Shown one piece after another: positions 8,760 to 16,869 of a stretch of DNA of 64,000 nt (positions are counted from its first letter, which is position 1; the number at the start of each line of letters is the position of its first letter). The DNA lies in contig NZ_QEQF01000002.1 of assembly GCF_003253115.1 (NCBI RefSeq), positions 62,001 through 126,000 of the forward strand, given 5' to 3'. The notes below the pieces were generated by a model. The model was given only the letters and a program-made list of their open reading frames with translations. It ran no database searches and was not told where the DNA came from. The stretch comes from Haemophilus_A paraphrohaemolyticus_A. GTDB taxonomy: Bacteria > Pseudomonadota > Gammaproteobacteria > Enterobacterales > Pasteurellaceae. Position numbers and translations under genes: made by a program.

Positions 8760-9353
8760 ATGATCAAGATTAAATTCTACGGCTCACTCAAGCGTTTTGG
8801 CACGGATTTTCAGCTGGATTGCCAAACGGTGGCAGAGGCGTTAAAAGCCTTGATGAGCCAACTAAAAGGACTGCGTCACATGATGCAACAAGGGATGTAT
8901 AAAGTCCGTATTGGTTCGCAATATTTAGATAATCGATATCTAGAAAAAGGCTTGCATTACCGCTTGAGAGCAGGAATGACGGTGCATTTTACCCCAGTGT
9001 TAAAAGGGGCGAAGCGTGGTGGCGTATTTGGCGTGATTGCGGGTATTGCTTTGATTGGTGCAGCTGTGTTACTTGGCCCTGTCGGTGGCATTATCAGTTC
9101 TCAAGCGGCAATGATGTTGGGTGGAATGGGAGCGTCTATGTTGCTAGGTGGCGTGGCACAAATGCTGACCAAAACGCCGAGTATGGGTAACTTCAACGAG
9201 CAAGAGAAAAAATCTTCGACGGCATTCAGCGGGCTACAAAATCGGGCCGCACAAGGACAAGCCATGCCACTGGCTTATGGGCGAATGTTGGTGGGCTCGT
9301 TGATTATCTCGCAAGGGATTGAGACCTTTGATGTGGTGGAAGAGAAAAAATAA
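8760..9353 (+). CDS. Phage tail assembly protein I
   Basis: This 197-residue protein matches lambda gpI. A ubiquitin-like N-terminal part (IKFYGSLKRFGTDFQLDC) is followed by a long hydrophobic Gly/Ala-rich stretch (GVFGVIAGIALIGAAVLLGP through about residue 135). The tail contains QGQAMPLAYGRMLVGS, a usual signature near the C-terminus. It is needed to assemble the tail tip and sits directly before gene J. Confidence 0.9.
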   Translation: MIKIKFYGSLKRFGTDFQLDCQTVAEALKALMSQLKGLRHMMQQGMYKVRIGSQYLDNRYLEKGLHYRLRAGMTVHFTPVLKGAKRGGVFGVIAGIALIGAAVLLGPVGGIISSQAAMMLGGMGASMLLGGVAQMLTKTPSMGNFNEQEKKSSTAFSGLQNRAAQGQAMPLAYGRMLVGSLIISQGIETFDVVEEKK

Positions 9354-9362
9354 GGGGCTATT

Positions 9363-12300
9363 ATGGGATTATTCCGCAAAAAGAAAAAAGCACATACACC
9401 AATAGAAGCCAAAGAGAGTGGACGCAGTAAACAACGTATTAAAATTGTGGAAGTGCTTTCAGAAGGGGAAATTGAAGGTTTAGTAGACGGGTTAAAATCA
9501 GTCTATTTAGACAAAACCCCGATTGAAGCTCAAGACGGTTCGCACTATTTCAAAAACATGGAAATTGAAGGGCGTGAAGGGACGCAAACCCAAGAGGTCA
9601 TGCAAGGCTTTCAAGCGGTCGAAAAAGAAGTTTCCGTTTCAACTGAAATCACCCAACGCACCGCTTTAACCCGTACGGTCACCGATGCTAATGTGAATCG
9701 CCTTCGCTTAACCTTGGGCGTACAAGCTTTATTTGAGCAGAACGACCAAGGCGACACCAATCCAGTTACCATTGAGTTAAACATTACCGTCGGCACACAA
9801 CAGATTCCATTTACCATTCATGGTAAATACAACTCACCTTATTCCCGCTCAATTGAGGTGACAAATTTGCCAGCAGTGCCCTTTACCATCAAAGTGGAAC
9901 GTATCACTGCCGATTCCACCTCAAACCGCTTAGCGAACAAAACGATGTGGGCGAGCTATACCGAAATCATTGATGCCCAATTCCGCTACCCGAATACTGC
10001 CTATATAGGCGTGAAATTCGACTCGGAGTATTTCAACAATATTCCCACTCGCACCTATGAAATCTATGGCATCAAAGTGCGTGTGCCGAGCAATTACAAC
10101 CCTGAAACACGCACTTATACGGGGTTATGGGATGGCACATTTAAAGTCGCTTACACCAATAATCCTGCGTGGATTTTGATGGATATTGTTACCCACAAAC
10201 GTTACGGCTTAGGCGACCGCTTGGGTGAGTTTAGCGTGGATAAATGGGCACTTTATCAAATCGCCCAGTATTGCGACCAGATGATTCCTGATGGTTTTGG
10301 AGGGCAAGAGCCTCGCTTTACGTGTAATTTATGGCTGACTGAACAACGCAGTGCTTATGATGTGCTCTCTGATTTATGCTCGATTTTCCGTGCGATACCA
10401 GTATGGAATGGCACAGAGCTCACTTTTATTATGGATAGACCATCCGATCCTGTTTGGGCTTACACCAATGCTAATGTGATAGGGGGGCAATTTTCACGCC
10501 AGTATTCGGCAATGAAAGCACGCCATAATGCGATTCAAGTGGAATACAAAGATGCCGAGAACAACTACGAGAGCACGATTGAGTATATTTCTGATGATGA
10601 GCAGATTCGTAAATTCGGTTTAAACCTCAAAAAAGTGACCGCTTTTGGCTGTACTTCACGTGGACAAGCATTCCGCACAGGTAAATGGATTTTAGAAACT
10701 GAACGCCTTGAAACCGAAACGATTACTTTCACGGTGGGCAGTGAAGGCTTAATGAATATCCCTGGCGATATTATCCGCGTGAGCGATAACCACTTTGCGG
10801 GCACGAATATTGGCGGGCGAGTACAAGCAATTCACGGTCGAATCCTTACGCTTGACCGTGAAATTCAATTCAGTGCGAATCATTTTTTAAGTTATATCAA
10901 CGCTCAGGCGAAACATCAAAAAATACGCATTACCGCCGTTTCTGGCAAGCAGGTGACATTAGAGTCCGAGCCTGTTGGATTGAGCTTACAAGGGGTGTGG
11001 TCGCTTTTAACGCAGACAGTTGCCTCTCAACTTTATCGTTGCATGACGGTAACGGAAAACGAAGAGGGCACTTACACCATTTTTGCCTTGCAACACGAAC
11101 CGCAAAAAGAGGCGATTGTCGATAACGGAGCGAGTTTTGAGCCTCGCAACACCAGTGTGATAAAAACGCCAACTTTGGAAAGCCTCAATGCGGAGGCGAC
11201 TCCAAACGGCTTAAAGCTTAACTGGTCGTCTACGGCTGGGGTGGGTACGCTCACTTATGATATTAAGATCCTGAAAGCGGGCAATTTGTATGCCTACCAT
11301 AAAGGTATCAGCAGCACCGAATTTTCTACAGATGATTTGCCCGATGGAGATTACACTGCGATTGTGATCGCTAAAAATGCAAGCGGTCAAATGGTGAGTG
11401 AAAAATCGCAAAGTTTCACCATAAATCGACCGCCTGTACCGCGTGATGTGGCGGTGCTCGGCGGGCTAGGTAATATCACGATCTCGTGGGCGTGGGTAGA
11501 TGATTTCACCCAAACTGAAATCTGGGTCAGCGAGCAGGATAACCTTACTACCGCACAACGTTTAACCAAGCTCACTGCAAAAATGTACAGCCATGAAGTC
11601 GGTGCAAAGCAGGTGCGTTATTACTGGCTTAGACACGTGCGTGGGCAAAATGTCGGGTCGTTTTATCAACAAACGGGCTTGCGAGGAGAAAGTTCGGTAG
11701 ATATTGATAAAGAGCTGAAACTGCTGAATGAAAAGCTCTCAAAAAATATCGTGAATGAAGTAATTGATACAGCCTTACCGGCTCGAAACCTTGATTTAAT
11801 TAAAACGGTCAATGGTTTAAATACTGGTGAATATCAAGGACACAAACAGGTATATAACACCGCAGACGGTAAACTTTACACCTGGAACGGTAGCAAATAC
11901 CTTGAAAACGGAATTGATATAAATGGTGTAAAAATTAGGACAACGCAATTAGTCGGCACTTTGCAAGCTAATCAAATTGGTGCGGACACAATCGGAGCAG
12001 GTGCATTACAAGCTGGAGCGGTGCGAGCAGATCATCTTGCTGCAGGGGAGATTTCAGCCGATAAACTGGCGATTGGGTTGGGTGGGAATTTACTCACTAA
12101 TCCGATTTTTGCTAATAATGGTTATGGTTGGAATACATTTTTTAATAATAATGCAACAGGAATTCATACCGCTCATCAACGTTCTGATACTTGGGGAAAT
12201 TTAAGTTATTTACCAAATGAGAATATATTTACAGGTAGTTTTAACGTTTCTAATGCTAGTATTGCTAACGGTGCTAGAGTTGGTGGTGTTTATATCAATG

Positions 12301-13196
12301 TACCTGTTGTTGCAGGGAAATGGTATATGTTGTCTTGTTATGTTGGTTGCCATCGTGGTGTTATTCAGATCTCGCCTGAGTTTAGAACAGCTAACGGTGG
12401 TCGGGTTGGCATTAAATATAGCAAAACTTCTAACGCAAATTTTGCCGGAGGACTAAAAGGAGCAGAAAGAATATATGTTCTAGCACAAGCTCCTGATAAT
12501 GCAATAAGCGTTGATTTCTTTATTTCTGTTTATAAAACAGAAAATACAAGTAATCTTGCTTGGTTTGCTCAACGCCCCATGCTCGAAGAATGTACCGAAC
12601 ACACCAAAGTACCTAGCCCTTGGCAAAATGCAGGTGTCACAGCAATTCATGGTGGATCGATTGTCACCAATTCGATTACTGCTCAGCAGATTGCAGCGAA
12701 TACGATTACAGGTAATGAGATTAAATCTGGGACAATTACGGCAAAAGAAATTGCATCAGGAACGATTACAGGGAAACACATTGCAGCGTCTCAAACGCTA
12801 CAATCTCCGATTATTCGAGGAGGAGTTCTTGAAGTTGGTAGCTTGATTGGAGGAAATTTATATGAATTTTTATCAATTAGTCCAAATGGTCGTACTGCAA
12901 GTACCGTTGTTATTAAGCCCTCTATTGCAGAGCGATTGCTAATTATAAAATGGGAAACAGGTGAAGTCAGATATAGCAATAATAGTGTATCTATAATGTC
13001 AAATGATGAGTGGGTGACTAAAATAGAATCAACACATAAAAAATCAAGCTTTTATAGAAAAGGGCTTTATACTCAAACTATTCCAGCCAATACCGAGGTT
13101 CGTATTACATTAAATTATTTCGCAAAGAACATTATAAATCCGATTGATATAGAAACGATTGTATTTTCTGGGAAAAAATATATTGAAGTCAGATAA
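9363..13196 (+). CDS. Phage host-specificity protein J (central tail fibre)
   Basis: This 1277-residue protein is the gpJ homologue that forms the tail tip and contacts the host receptor. The N-terminal part has KIVEVLSEGEIEGLVDG and YLDKTPIEA, typical of J. The middle contains fibronectin-III-like segments (residues about 610-790). A repeat region near residues 860-900 and 1100-1145 has recurring words such as ITAQQIAANTITG and EIKSGTITAKEIASGTITG, which form a helical or trimeric stalk. The C-terminal part is unlike general J proteins and probably determines specificity. No frameshift is seen. Confidence 0.92.
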   Translation: MGLFRKKKKAHTPIEAKESGRSKQRIKIVEVLSEGEIEGLVDGLKSVYLDKTPIEAQDGSHYFKNMEIEGREGTQTQEVMQGFQAVEKEVSVSTEITQRTALTRTVTDANVNRLRLTLGVQALFEQNDQGDTNPVTIELNITVGTQQIPFTIHGKYNSPYSRSIEVTNLPAVPFTIKVERITADSTSNRLANKTMWASYTEIIDAQFRYPNTAYIGVKFDSEYFNNIPTRTYEIYGIKVRVPSNYNPETRTYTGLWDGTFKVAYTNNPAWILMDIVTHKRYGLGDRLGEFSVDKWALYQIAQYCDQMIPDGFGGQEPRFTCNLWLTEQRSAYDVLSDLCSIFRAIPVWNGTELTFIMDRPSDPVWAYTNANVIGGQFSRQYSAMKARHNAIQVEYKDAENNYESTIEYISDDEQIRKFGLNLKKVTAFGCTSRGQAFRTGKWILETERLETETITFTVGSEGLMNIPGDIIRVSDNHFAGTNIGGRVQAIHGRILTLDREIQFSANHFLSYINAQAKHQKIRITAVSGKQVTLESEPVGLSLQGVWSLLTQTVASQLYRCMTVTENEEGTYTIFALQHEPQKEAIVDNGASFEPRNTSVIKTPTLESLNAEATPNGLKLNWSSTAGVGTLTYDIKILKAGNLYAYHKGISSTEFSTDDLPDGDYTAIVIAKNASGQMVSEKSQSFTINRPPVPRDVAVLGGLGNITISWAWVDDFTQTEIWVSEQDNLTTAQRLTKLTAKMYSHEVGAKQVRYYWLRHVRGQNVGSFYQQTGLRGESSVDIDKELKLLNEKLSKNIVNEVIDTALPARNLDLIKTVNGLNTGEYQGHKQVYNTADGKLYTWNGSKYLENGIDINGVKIRTTQLVGTLQANQIGADTIGAGALQAGAVRADHLAAGEISADKLAIGLGGNLLTNPIFANNGYGWNTFFNNNATGIHTAHQRSDTWGNLSYLPNENIFTGSFNVSNASIANGARVGGVYINVPVVAGKWYMLSCYVGCHRGVIQISPEFRTANGGRVGIKYSKTSNANFAGGLKGAERIYVLAQAPDNAISVDFFISVYKTENTSNLAWFAQRPMLEECTEHTKVPSPWQNAGVTAIHGGSIVTNSITAQQIAANTITGNEIKSGTITAKEIASGTITGKHIAASQTLQSPIIRGGVLEVGSLIGGNLYEFLSISPNGRTASTVVIKPSIAERLLIIKWETGEVRYSNNSVSIMSNDEWVTKIESTHKKSSFYRKGLYTQTIPANTEVRITLNYFAKNIINPIDIETIVFSGKKYIEVR

Positions 13197-13217
13197 GCCC
13201 ACAACCGTGGGCTTTTT
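13195..13217. terminator. Terminator shared by gene J and the lipoprotein gene
   Basis: AGCCCAC and GTGGGCT form a 7-bp stem around a 4-base loop, followed by TTTTT on the plus strand. It lies between the converging ends of J (13,196) and the minus-strand lipoprotein gene (13,219). Confidence 0.85.
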
Positions 13218-13218
13218 A

Positions 13219-14019
13219 CTATTTCTTACCTGCAAAAGCTTCGTAAGGATTACCGCGATCATCAAGGACTACACCGTTTACCTCTTCGGCTTTTGGTCCC
13301 ATAAACGTACCCGCATAAGGTGTGTGCACTTGCATTCCATCAATGGTTGCATGAGCCATACCGCCAAAACTTGCAATGCTATCTGCAGACATTATCGTTC
13401 CTTTTTCAAGTGTAATTTCAGGAAGGGCTTTTTTATCTTTTAATGTCGTACGGTTATATAAACGACCTTCTACGTTTTTATTGGCAAAGTTAGCAGTGAA
13501 ACGCATTTTACCTTCGCTGTTTGCGCCAAATGAGACACCGTTATAAGTTGCTGCACCTAGGTTAGCGATATCATCAAATTTGGTTGTTAACCCTACTATG
13601 TCAAAGTTATCTTTGGTCGTTACGCGGTTGTCAATAACACGTCCGTATTCATCAATACTTACATTTCTTGGCAGCACATAACCAATGGCAGAATATGGCA
13701 GATTATAGGCACGAAGTTTTAATTCATTCCCTACATTTTCAACAGAAATCCAGCCCTCAGGTTCAAAAGCAAAGTTGGCTTGCTGGTTTGGTAACTCAAT
13801 TAGTTTTTCTTGAATGACTTGTGAACGGAAAGCACTATCAACCGAATCTAACGCAGTTTTTGGTGTTGTTGGCTGAGACACAGTTGGTTTTGACAAGGGG
13901 GGAGCAGGCTGATTAACAGCAGGGTGTGAAGTAGTGGTATCTGTATTGCTACCGCCACCACCACTTCCGCAAGCAGCTAAAACTAAACTAGAAAGGAGGG
14001 TTAAAGCGAGTTTTTTCAT
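13219..14019 (-). CDS. TbpB-like surface lipoprotein carried by the prophage
   Basis: This 266-residue protein has a lipoprotein signal with lipobox LVLAAC and a following GSGGGG spacer, as in transferrin-binding protein B and factor-H-binding-protein-like lipoproteins. A Pro/Thr-rich linker (residues about 30-60) leads to a folded region. The C-terminal 100 residues resemble the TbpB-type beta-barrel: YNGVSFG, MRFTANFANKNVEGRLYNR, ITLEKGTI and GTFMGPKAEEVNGVV. Proteins of this group are usually exported to the cell surface by Slam. It is on the strand opposite to the tail genes, as expected for lysogen-expressed cargo. The ligand cannot be told from sequence. Confidence 0.78.
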   Translation of the reverse strand: MKKLALTLLSSLVLAACGSGGGGSNTDTTTSHPAVNQPAPPLSKPTVSQPTTPKTALDSVDSAFRSQVIQEKLIELPNQQANFAFEPEGWISVENVGNELKLRAYNLPYSAIGYVLPRNVSIDEYGRVIDNRVTTKDNFDIVGLTTKFDDIANLGAATYNGVSFGANSEGKMRFTANFANKNVEGRLYNRTTLKDKKALPEITLEKGTIMSADSIASFGGMAHATIDGMQVHTPYAGTFMGPKAEEVNGVVLDDRGNPYEAFAGKK

Positions 14020-14068
14020 ATGTTTTCCCCGTTATTGTTCTAAGAGTGTAGATTGAAATGACCCTGTT

Positions 14069-14353
14069 TTACAACATTGCCACTTTTAATTCAGAACCGC
14101 AAGCCTGAGCATAGCGTTGCAATGTGAGAAAAGAAGCGCGGCTAGCATTTTTTTCTAATTTACTGACAGCAGGTTGAGTAACGCCCATTTTTTCAGCCAC
14201 TTGAGAAACCGTCAATCCCGCACGAGTCCGCATTTCTTTAAGTAGAGATTGCAACTCATCGACACGTTTCTCGGTTAAATAAAGTTGCTTAGTCTCTTCA
14301 TCTTGCAAAAGTGTCTCTTTGACTTGTTTATAACTAATGGGTTGTACTTTCAT
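14069..14353 (-). CDS. higA: HigA-type antitoxin (XRE helix-turn-helix)
   Basis: This 94-residue protein has a lambda-repressor-like HTH at residues about 35-90: RTRAGLTVSQVAEKMGVTQPAVSKLE. The order is toxin first, antitoxin second, with a 20-bp overlap, which is the HigBA arrangement. The antitoxin should bind the toxin and repress the shared promoter upstream of 14,675. Confidence 0.88.
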   Translation of the reverse strand: MKVQPISYKQVKETLLQDEETKQLYLTEKRVDELQSLLKEMRTRAGLTVSQVAEKMGVTQPAVSKLEKNASRASFLTLQRYAQACGSELKVAML

Positions 14354-14675
14354 CGGTCATTTCTCCTAAACGTTTTAACGCAAGTTCAATTTCAGAAGCG
14401 GGCGTTTTTTGTGTTTTCTTTACAAAAGTTCGCAAAATATAAATTTTCTGCCCAATGGCAAATGCAAAAAAGGTGCGAGAAATATCTTTATTCCCTGCTC
14501 TTAACTCAAATAATCCCTCTCCCATCGCTCGGGTATGGGGAAAGCGCAGCGCATTACCTAGCATTTCTAGCTTATCCAGTGCATTTAAGGCTTTCGATCT
14601 CATTGATGGAGAGAGTGCTTCGATTTCTGAAAAGGCGTCAGGGTGGAAAAGTAATTCAAACATCATCAAGTTCAT
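14334..14675 (-). CDS. higB: HigB/Gp49-type toxin of the RelE/ParE superfamily
   Basis: This 113-residue protein matches phage-derived Gp49-like HigB toxins, which cut mRNA at the ribosome. Marks are FHPDAFSEIEALS, a central LRAGNKDISRTFFAF strand (the RxFFAF-like core) and YILRTFVKKTQKTP near the C-terminus. It is translated first and overlaps the antitoxin by 20 bp. An alternative in-frame ATG four residues in (MMFELLF) may be used. The pair is probably prophage cargo for stabilisation or phage defence. Confidence 0.86.
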   Translation of the reverse strand: MNLMMFELLFHPDAFSEIEALSPSMRSKALNALDKLEMLGNALRFPHTRAMGEGLFELRAGNKDISRTFFAFAIGQKIYILRTFVKKTQKTPASEIELALKRLGEMTDESTTH

Positions 14676-14754
14676 AACTAATAAATCATGTTTATCATAT
14701 CACTTTTGAAATATAAATTAAAGGTAATATTTCATCAACAACAAGGAGTCTTTT

Positions 14755-15048
14755 ATGACGACATTTAACAAAATCTTAAACCCAGTCTATTCAACCATCT
14801 CTGGTTTCACCATGAATTCAGACGGTTCAATGAACGTGACTTACGCCATCGGCACAGGCACGGAAGAGGCGGAACAAATCACCGAATTTCGACCGCTTGT
14901 GACTGAGTACAAATACCTCGATGCCAGCCAATCACACGCCATTATGTTCGCCCCGCTCACACAGGGTGATATTGGCAAATCGTTCCAAGATTTAATGCTC
15001 AACCGTATTTACAGCTATATGAAAGAGCAGGGAATGATTGAGGTGTAA
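14755..15048 (+). CDS. Small prophage tail-region protein
   Basis: This 97-residue protein begins MTTFNKILNPVYSTISGF with AAGGAG upstream. I recognise no named domain. It contains an acidic middle (GTEEAEQITEF) and FAPLTQGDIGKSFQDLML. Its place downstream of gene J, followed by further short genes in the same direction, suggests a part of or chaperone for the tail-fibre module. Confidence 0.6.
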   Translation: MTTFNKILNPVYSTISGFTMNSDGSMNVTYAIGTGTEEAEQITEFRPLVTEYKYLDASQSHAIMFAPLTQGDIGKSFQDLMLNRIYSYMKEQGMIEV

Positions 15049-15062
15049 GGCTTTTCTTAAAA

Positions 15063-15090
15063 CTAACCGCTTGTAGCAATGCAAGCGGTT
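15063..15090 (+). terminator. Hairpin built from inverted uptake-signal cores
   Basis: AACCGCTTG and CAAGCGGTT form a 9-bp stem followed by TTTCT. The arms are Pasteurellaceae uptake-signal cores of the ACAAGCGGT dialect used as a terminator, a common arrangement in this family. Its presence inside a prophage is notable. Confidence 0.75.
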
Positions 15091-15106
15091 TTCTTTTGGA
15101 GAAAAA

Positions 15107-15439
15107 ATGGAAAACGTTAATTTAGAAATGATACGCGGCGATGATGATGGCTGGACGTTTGAAGTCCTCGAAGAATCACCAACGCTTGAGCTAACACAAT
15201 GTCGCTTTGACTTACATATCAAACCCGGCAAAGGTGGCATTATCAAACTCTCAAGCAAAACAGGCGAAATTACGACCGAAGGCAACTTGATTCACGTAGT
15301 CATCGCACACAGCAAAACCGAAAACGAGACTTGGGAACAAGCACAATGGGATTTGCAATGTATCGACCCAAACCAAAAAGTCACAACCCTCGTGGGTGGT
15401 GATTTCACGTTAATTCCCGATATTACGAGGAACGAATAA
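15107..15439 (+). CDS. Prophage protein, possible tail-fibre/baseplate accessory
   Basis: This 110-residue protein opens with VNLEMIRGDDDGWTFEV, a pattern reminiscent of the short N-terminal BppU-like beta domains of phage baseplate and receptor-binding proteins. The rest alternates beta-strand-like segments (CRFDLHIKPGKGGIIKL; VTTLVGGDFTLIPDIT). Its stop shares bases with the next start, so it is translationally coupled to it. The assignment is by likeness only. Confidence 0.6.
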   Translation: MENVNLEMIRGDDDGWTFEVLEESPTLELTQCRFDLHIKPGKGGIIKLSSKTGEITTEGNLIHVVIAHSKTENETWEQAQWDLQCIDPNQKVTTLVGGDFTLIPDITRNE

Positions 15440-15600
15440 TGCAAAAAATCGCTATCCGCATTCGTGATAAACCCCCAATTCACGTACGGCTTTGGACTAA
15501 AAAGCCAATTAAAATCAAAGTAGCAAAATTGGCAATTGCACAGCCAGCTATCCCTCCTTTATCCGATTTAATTCTCAACTACAAAATAGGACGACTATGA
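15439..15600 (+). CDS. Small basic prophage protein, 53 residues
   Basis: This begins MQKIAIRIRDKPPIHVRL. It is strongly basic and Pro/Ile-rich, with no known family. It is supported by position: its start overlaps the upstream stop (TAATG) and its stop overlaps the next start (ATGA), so it is read within a coupled five-gene chain. Confidence 0.6.
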   Translation: MQKIAIRIRDKPPIHVRLWTKKPIKIKVAKLAIAQPAIPPLSDLILNYKIGRL

Positions 15601-15923
15601 CAACACAAACAATCCAACAATTACTCACCGAATTTGCAACGTATTTAGGTGAGCAAGATAAAGCAATTTTGGCTCAAATTGATACTAAGGTCACCCAGCT
15701 TAAAAATGACCTGTTAGGCGGTGAAGTATCAACCGATTTAGACACATTTAGAGAGCTAGCAGAAGAGTTACGCAAACTCAAAGCAAGCGGAAGCAGTGCA
15801 CCTGAGGCACTAACCAGCAAACTGACGGAATTTAAACAGAGTTTAGATGGCGTGATTGAGCAAATTAACACATTAAAAGCAATGGACTTAAAGGCAGCTT
15901 ATCAACGCGGGAAAAATAGCTAA
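15597..15923 (+). CDS. Coiled-coil prophage protein
   Basis: This 108-residue, largely helical protein has heptad-like regions (LAEELRKLKASGSS; LTEFKQSLDGVIEQINTLKAM) and a short Ser/Gly hinge. It begins at an ATGA overlap with the preceding gene and its TAA overlaps the next ATG. A trimeric stalk or fibre-attachment role is plausible. No family is recognised. Confidence 0.6.
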   Translation: MTTQTIQQLLTEFATYLGEQDKAILAQIDTKVTQLKNDLLGGEVSTDLDTFRELAEELRKLKASGSSAPEALTSKLTEFKQSLDGVIEQINTLKAMDLKAAYQRGKNS

Positions 15924-16582
15924 TGAGCCTTTTAGAACAATTGCCCGAGGTCATCGAACAAATCGGGCGAGATATTAAAGCCATAACCGTTGTGCTTGGT
16001 AGCGGTCGCCCTGATAAGCCCGATACAACAGGCGGAAAAATAACAGGAAATGAGCCTAACGGCACGATTTATGAATCATCAGATGGCGGTAGAGTCGGAG
16101 CCTGGAAATGGCAAAAACGCAACGGAAAATGGATGGTTACAGATGGTGATACAGGTTTGGTTAATGCTGTAACTAAAAATCTAAAGCCTGGTGCTTACAT
16201 TAAACTCCGCAGACAAGGTAACCTTGTATCATGCCATATGGGCGGGTTATCTTGGGGATTGTTTGGTTATCTAGGCAAAACCGAAAAAGGCTATACCCCA
16301 CGACAAGCAGGTCGAGTTGAGGTTATTAGTCAAGGAGGAATCCCTCTTGGCTTTAGATCCGATGACTCTTGTGGATTTAGCTTGTTTGATGATGACACCA
16401 ATCGAGCAGTTGCAGGTATTTATGTGGGAGGTGTAGGCGATTCTAATTTTATGCGATTTACCCCATACCACGCCGACCCTAAAATAAAAGGCAATGAGGC
16501 AATTCCTGATATTGGCCCCAAAAATCTAAGACCGCCCGCTATGATGTGGACAACATCCGACCCTTGGCCCGATAAGGTTTAA
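15923..16582 (+). CDS. Putative tail-fibre tip / receptor-binding protein of the prophage
   Basis: This 219-residue protein is the last of the prophage. A short helical start (LLEQLPEVIEQIGRDIKAI) is followed by a Gly/Asp-rich region and a beta-rich body (GKWMVTDGDTG; GLFGYLGKTEKGYTP; DDTNRAVAGIYVGG). This layout suits a C-terminal head domain of a receptor-binding protein. It is translationally coupled to the coiled-coil gene and ends close to the prophage boundary. Function is inferred from position and composition only. Confidence 0.55.
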   Translation: MSLLEQLPEVIEQIGRDIKAITVVLGSGRPDKPDTTGGKITGNEPNGTIYESSDGGRVGAWKWQKRNGKWMVTDGDTGLVNAVTKNLKPGAYIKLRRQGNLVSCHMGGLSWGLFGYLGKTEKGYTPRQAGRVEVISQGGIPLGFRSDDSCGFSLFDDDTNRAVAGIYVGGVGDSNFMRFTPYHADPKIKGNEAIPDIGPKNLRPPAMMWTTSDPWPDKV

Positions 16583-16869
16583 AATAATTTAATATCTCTA
16601 AATTTAAACGCCAACCGCTCGCATTCTGAGTGGTTATTTTAGGGCAACCAGCACAAAAGCACACTGGTTAAAGTGAATAAAGATGAAGTGGTTAAAAAAT
16701 AAGTTTCGGAAAAAATGGGAGGGTTTCGGAAATGAGATAAATTTGAGGTGTGTAAGTGTTTGATTTTATAAGGAAATTCAGAGCCAATATAATTGTTCTT
16801 TATTTTCCTTAAAAATCAGAGTAAAGTTCAAAAATCCGTTTTAAATCTAAACACAACACAGGAAGCATT
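16583..16869. other. Prophage/chromosome junction region
   Basis: This stretch of about 290 bases has no convincing gene. A 20-codon open frame ending at 16,702 reads KVNKDEVVKK before its stop and may be the last trace of a phage structural gene. The right attachment site should be here. No repeat can be matched because the left end is outside the window. Confidence 0.4.

Larger units (their letters stand above)
1..16705 (+). mobile_element. Defective lambda-like prophage, right part
   Basis: A run of phage genes fills the window from its left edge to just before alaA. It includes a Dam-type methylase, a tape-measure protein, the lambda-order tail genes M, L, K, I and J, phage regulators (Rha, BRO-type antirepressor), cargo genes and tail-fibre genes. 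Terminase, portal, capsid and lysis genes are absent between the methylase and the tape measure, and both of those genes are damaged, so the element looks defective. The right boundary lies somewhere in 16,583-16,869. I could not identify an att repeat because the left end is outside the window. Confidence 0.88.

Noticed and set aside
11977..12846. Extra plus-strand open frames within the J gene
   Set aside because: They lie in another frame of an intact gpJ reading frame, have low-complexity Leu/Val-rich text, and lack ribosome sites.
16583..16869. Prophage att site
   Set aside because: A duplicated core cannot be identified without the left end, and no tRNA gene lies next to the junction.
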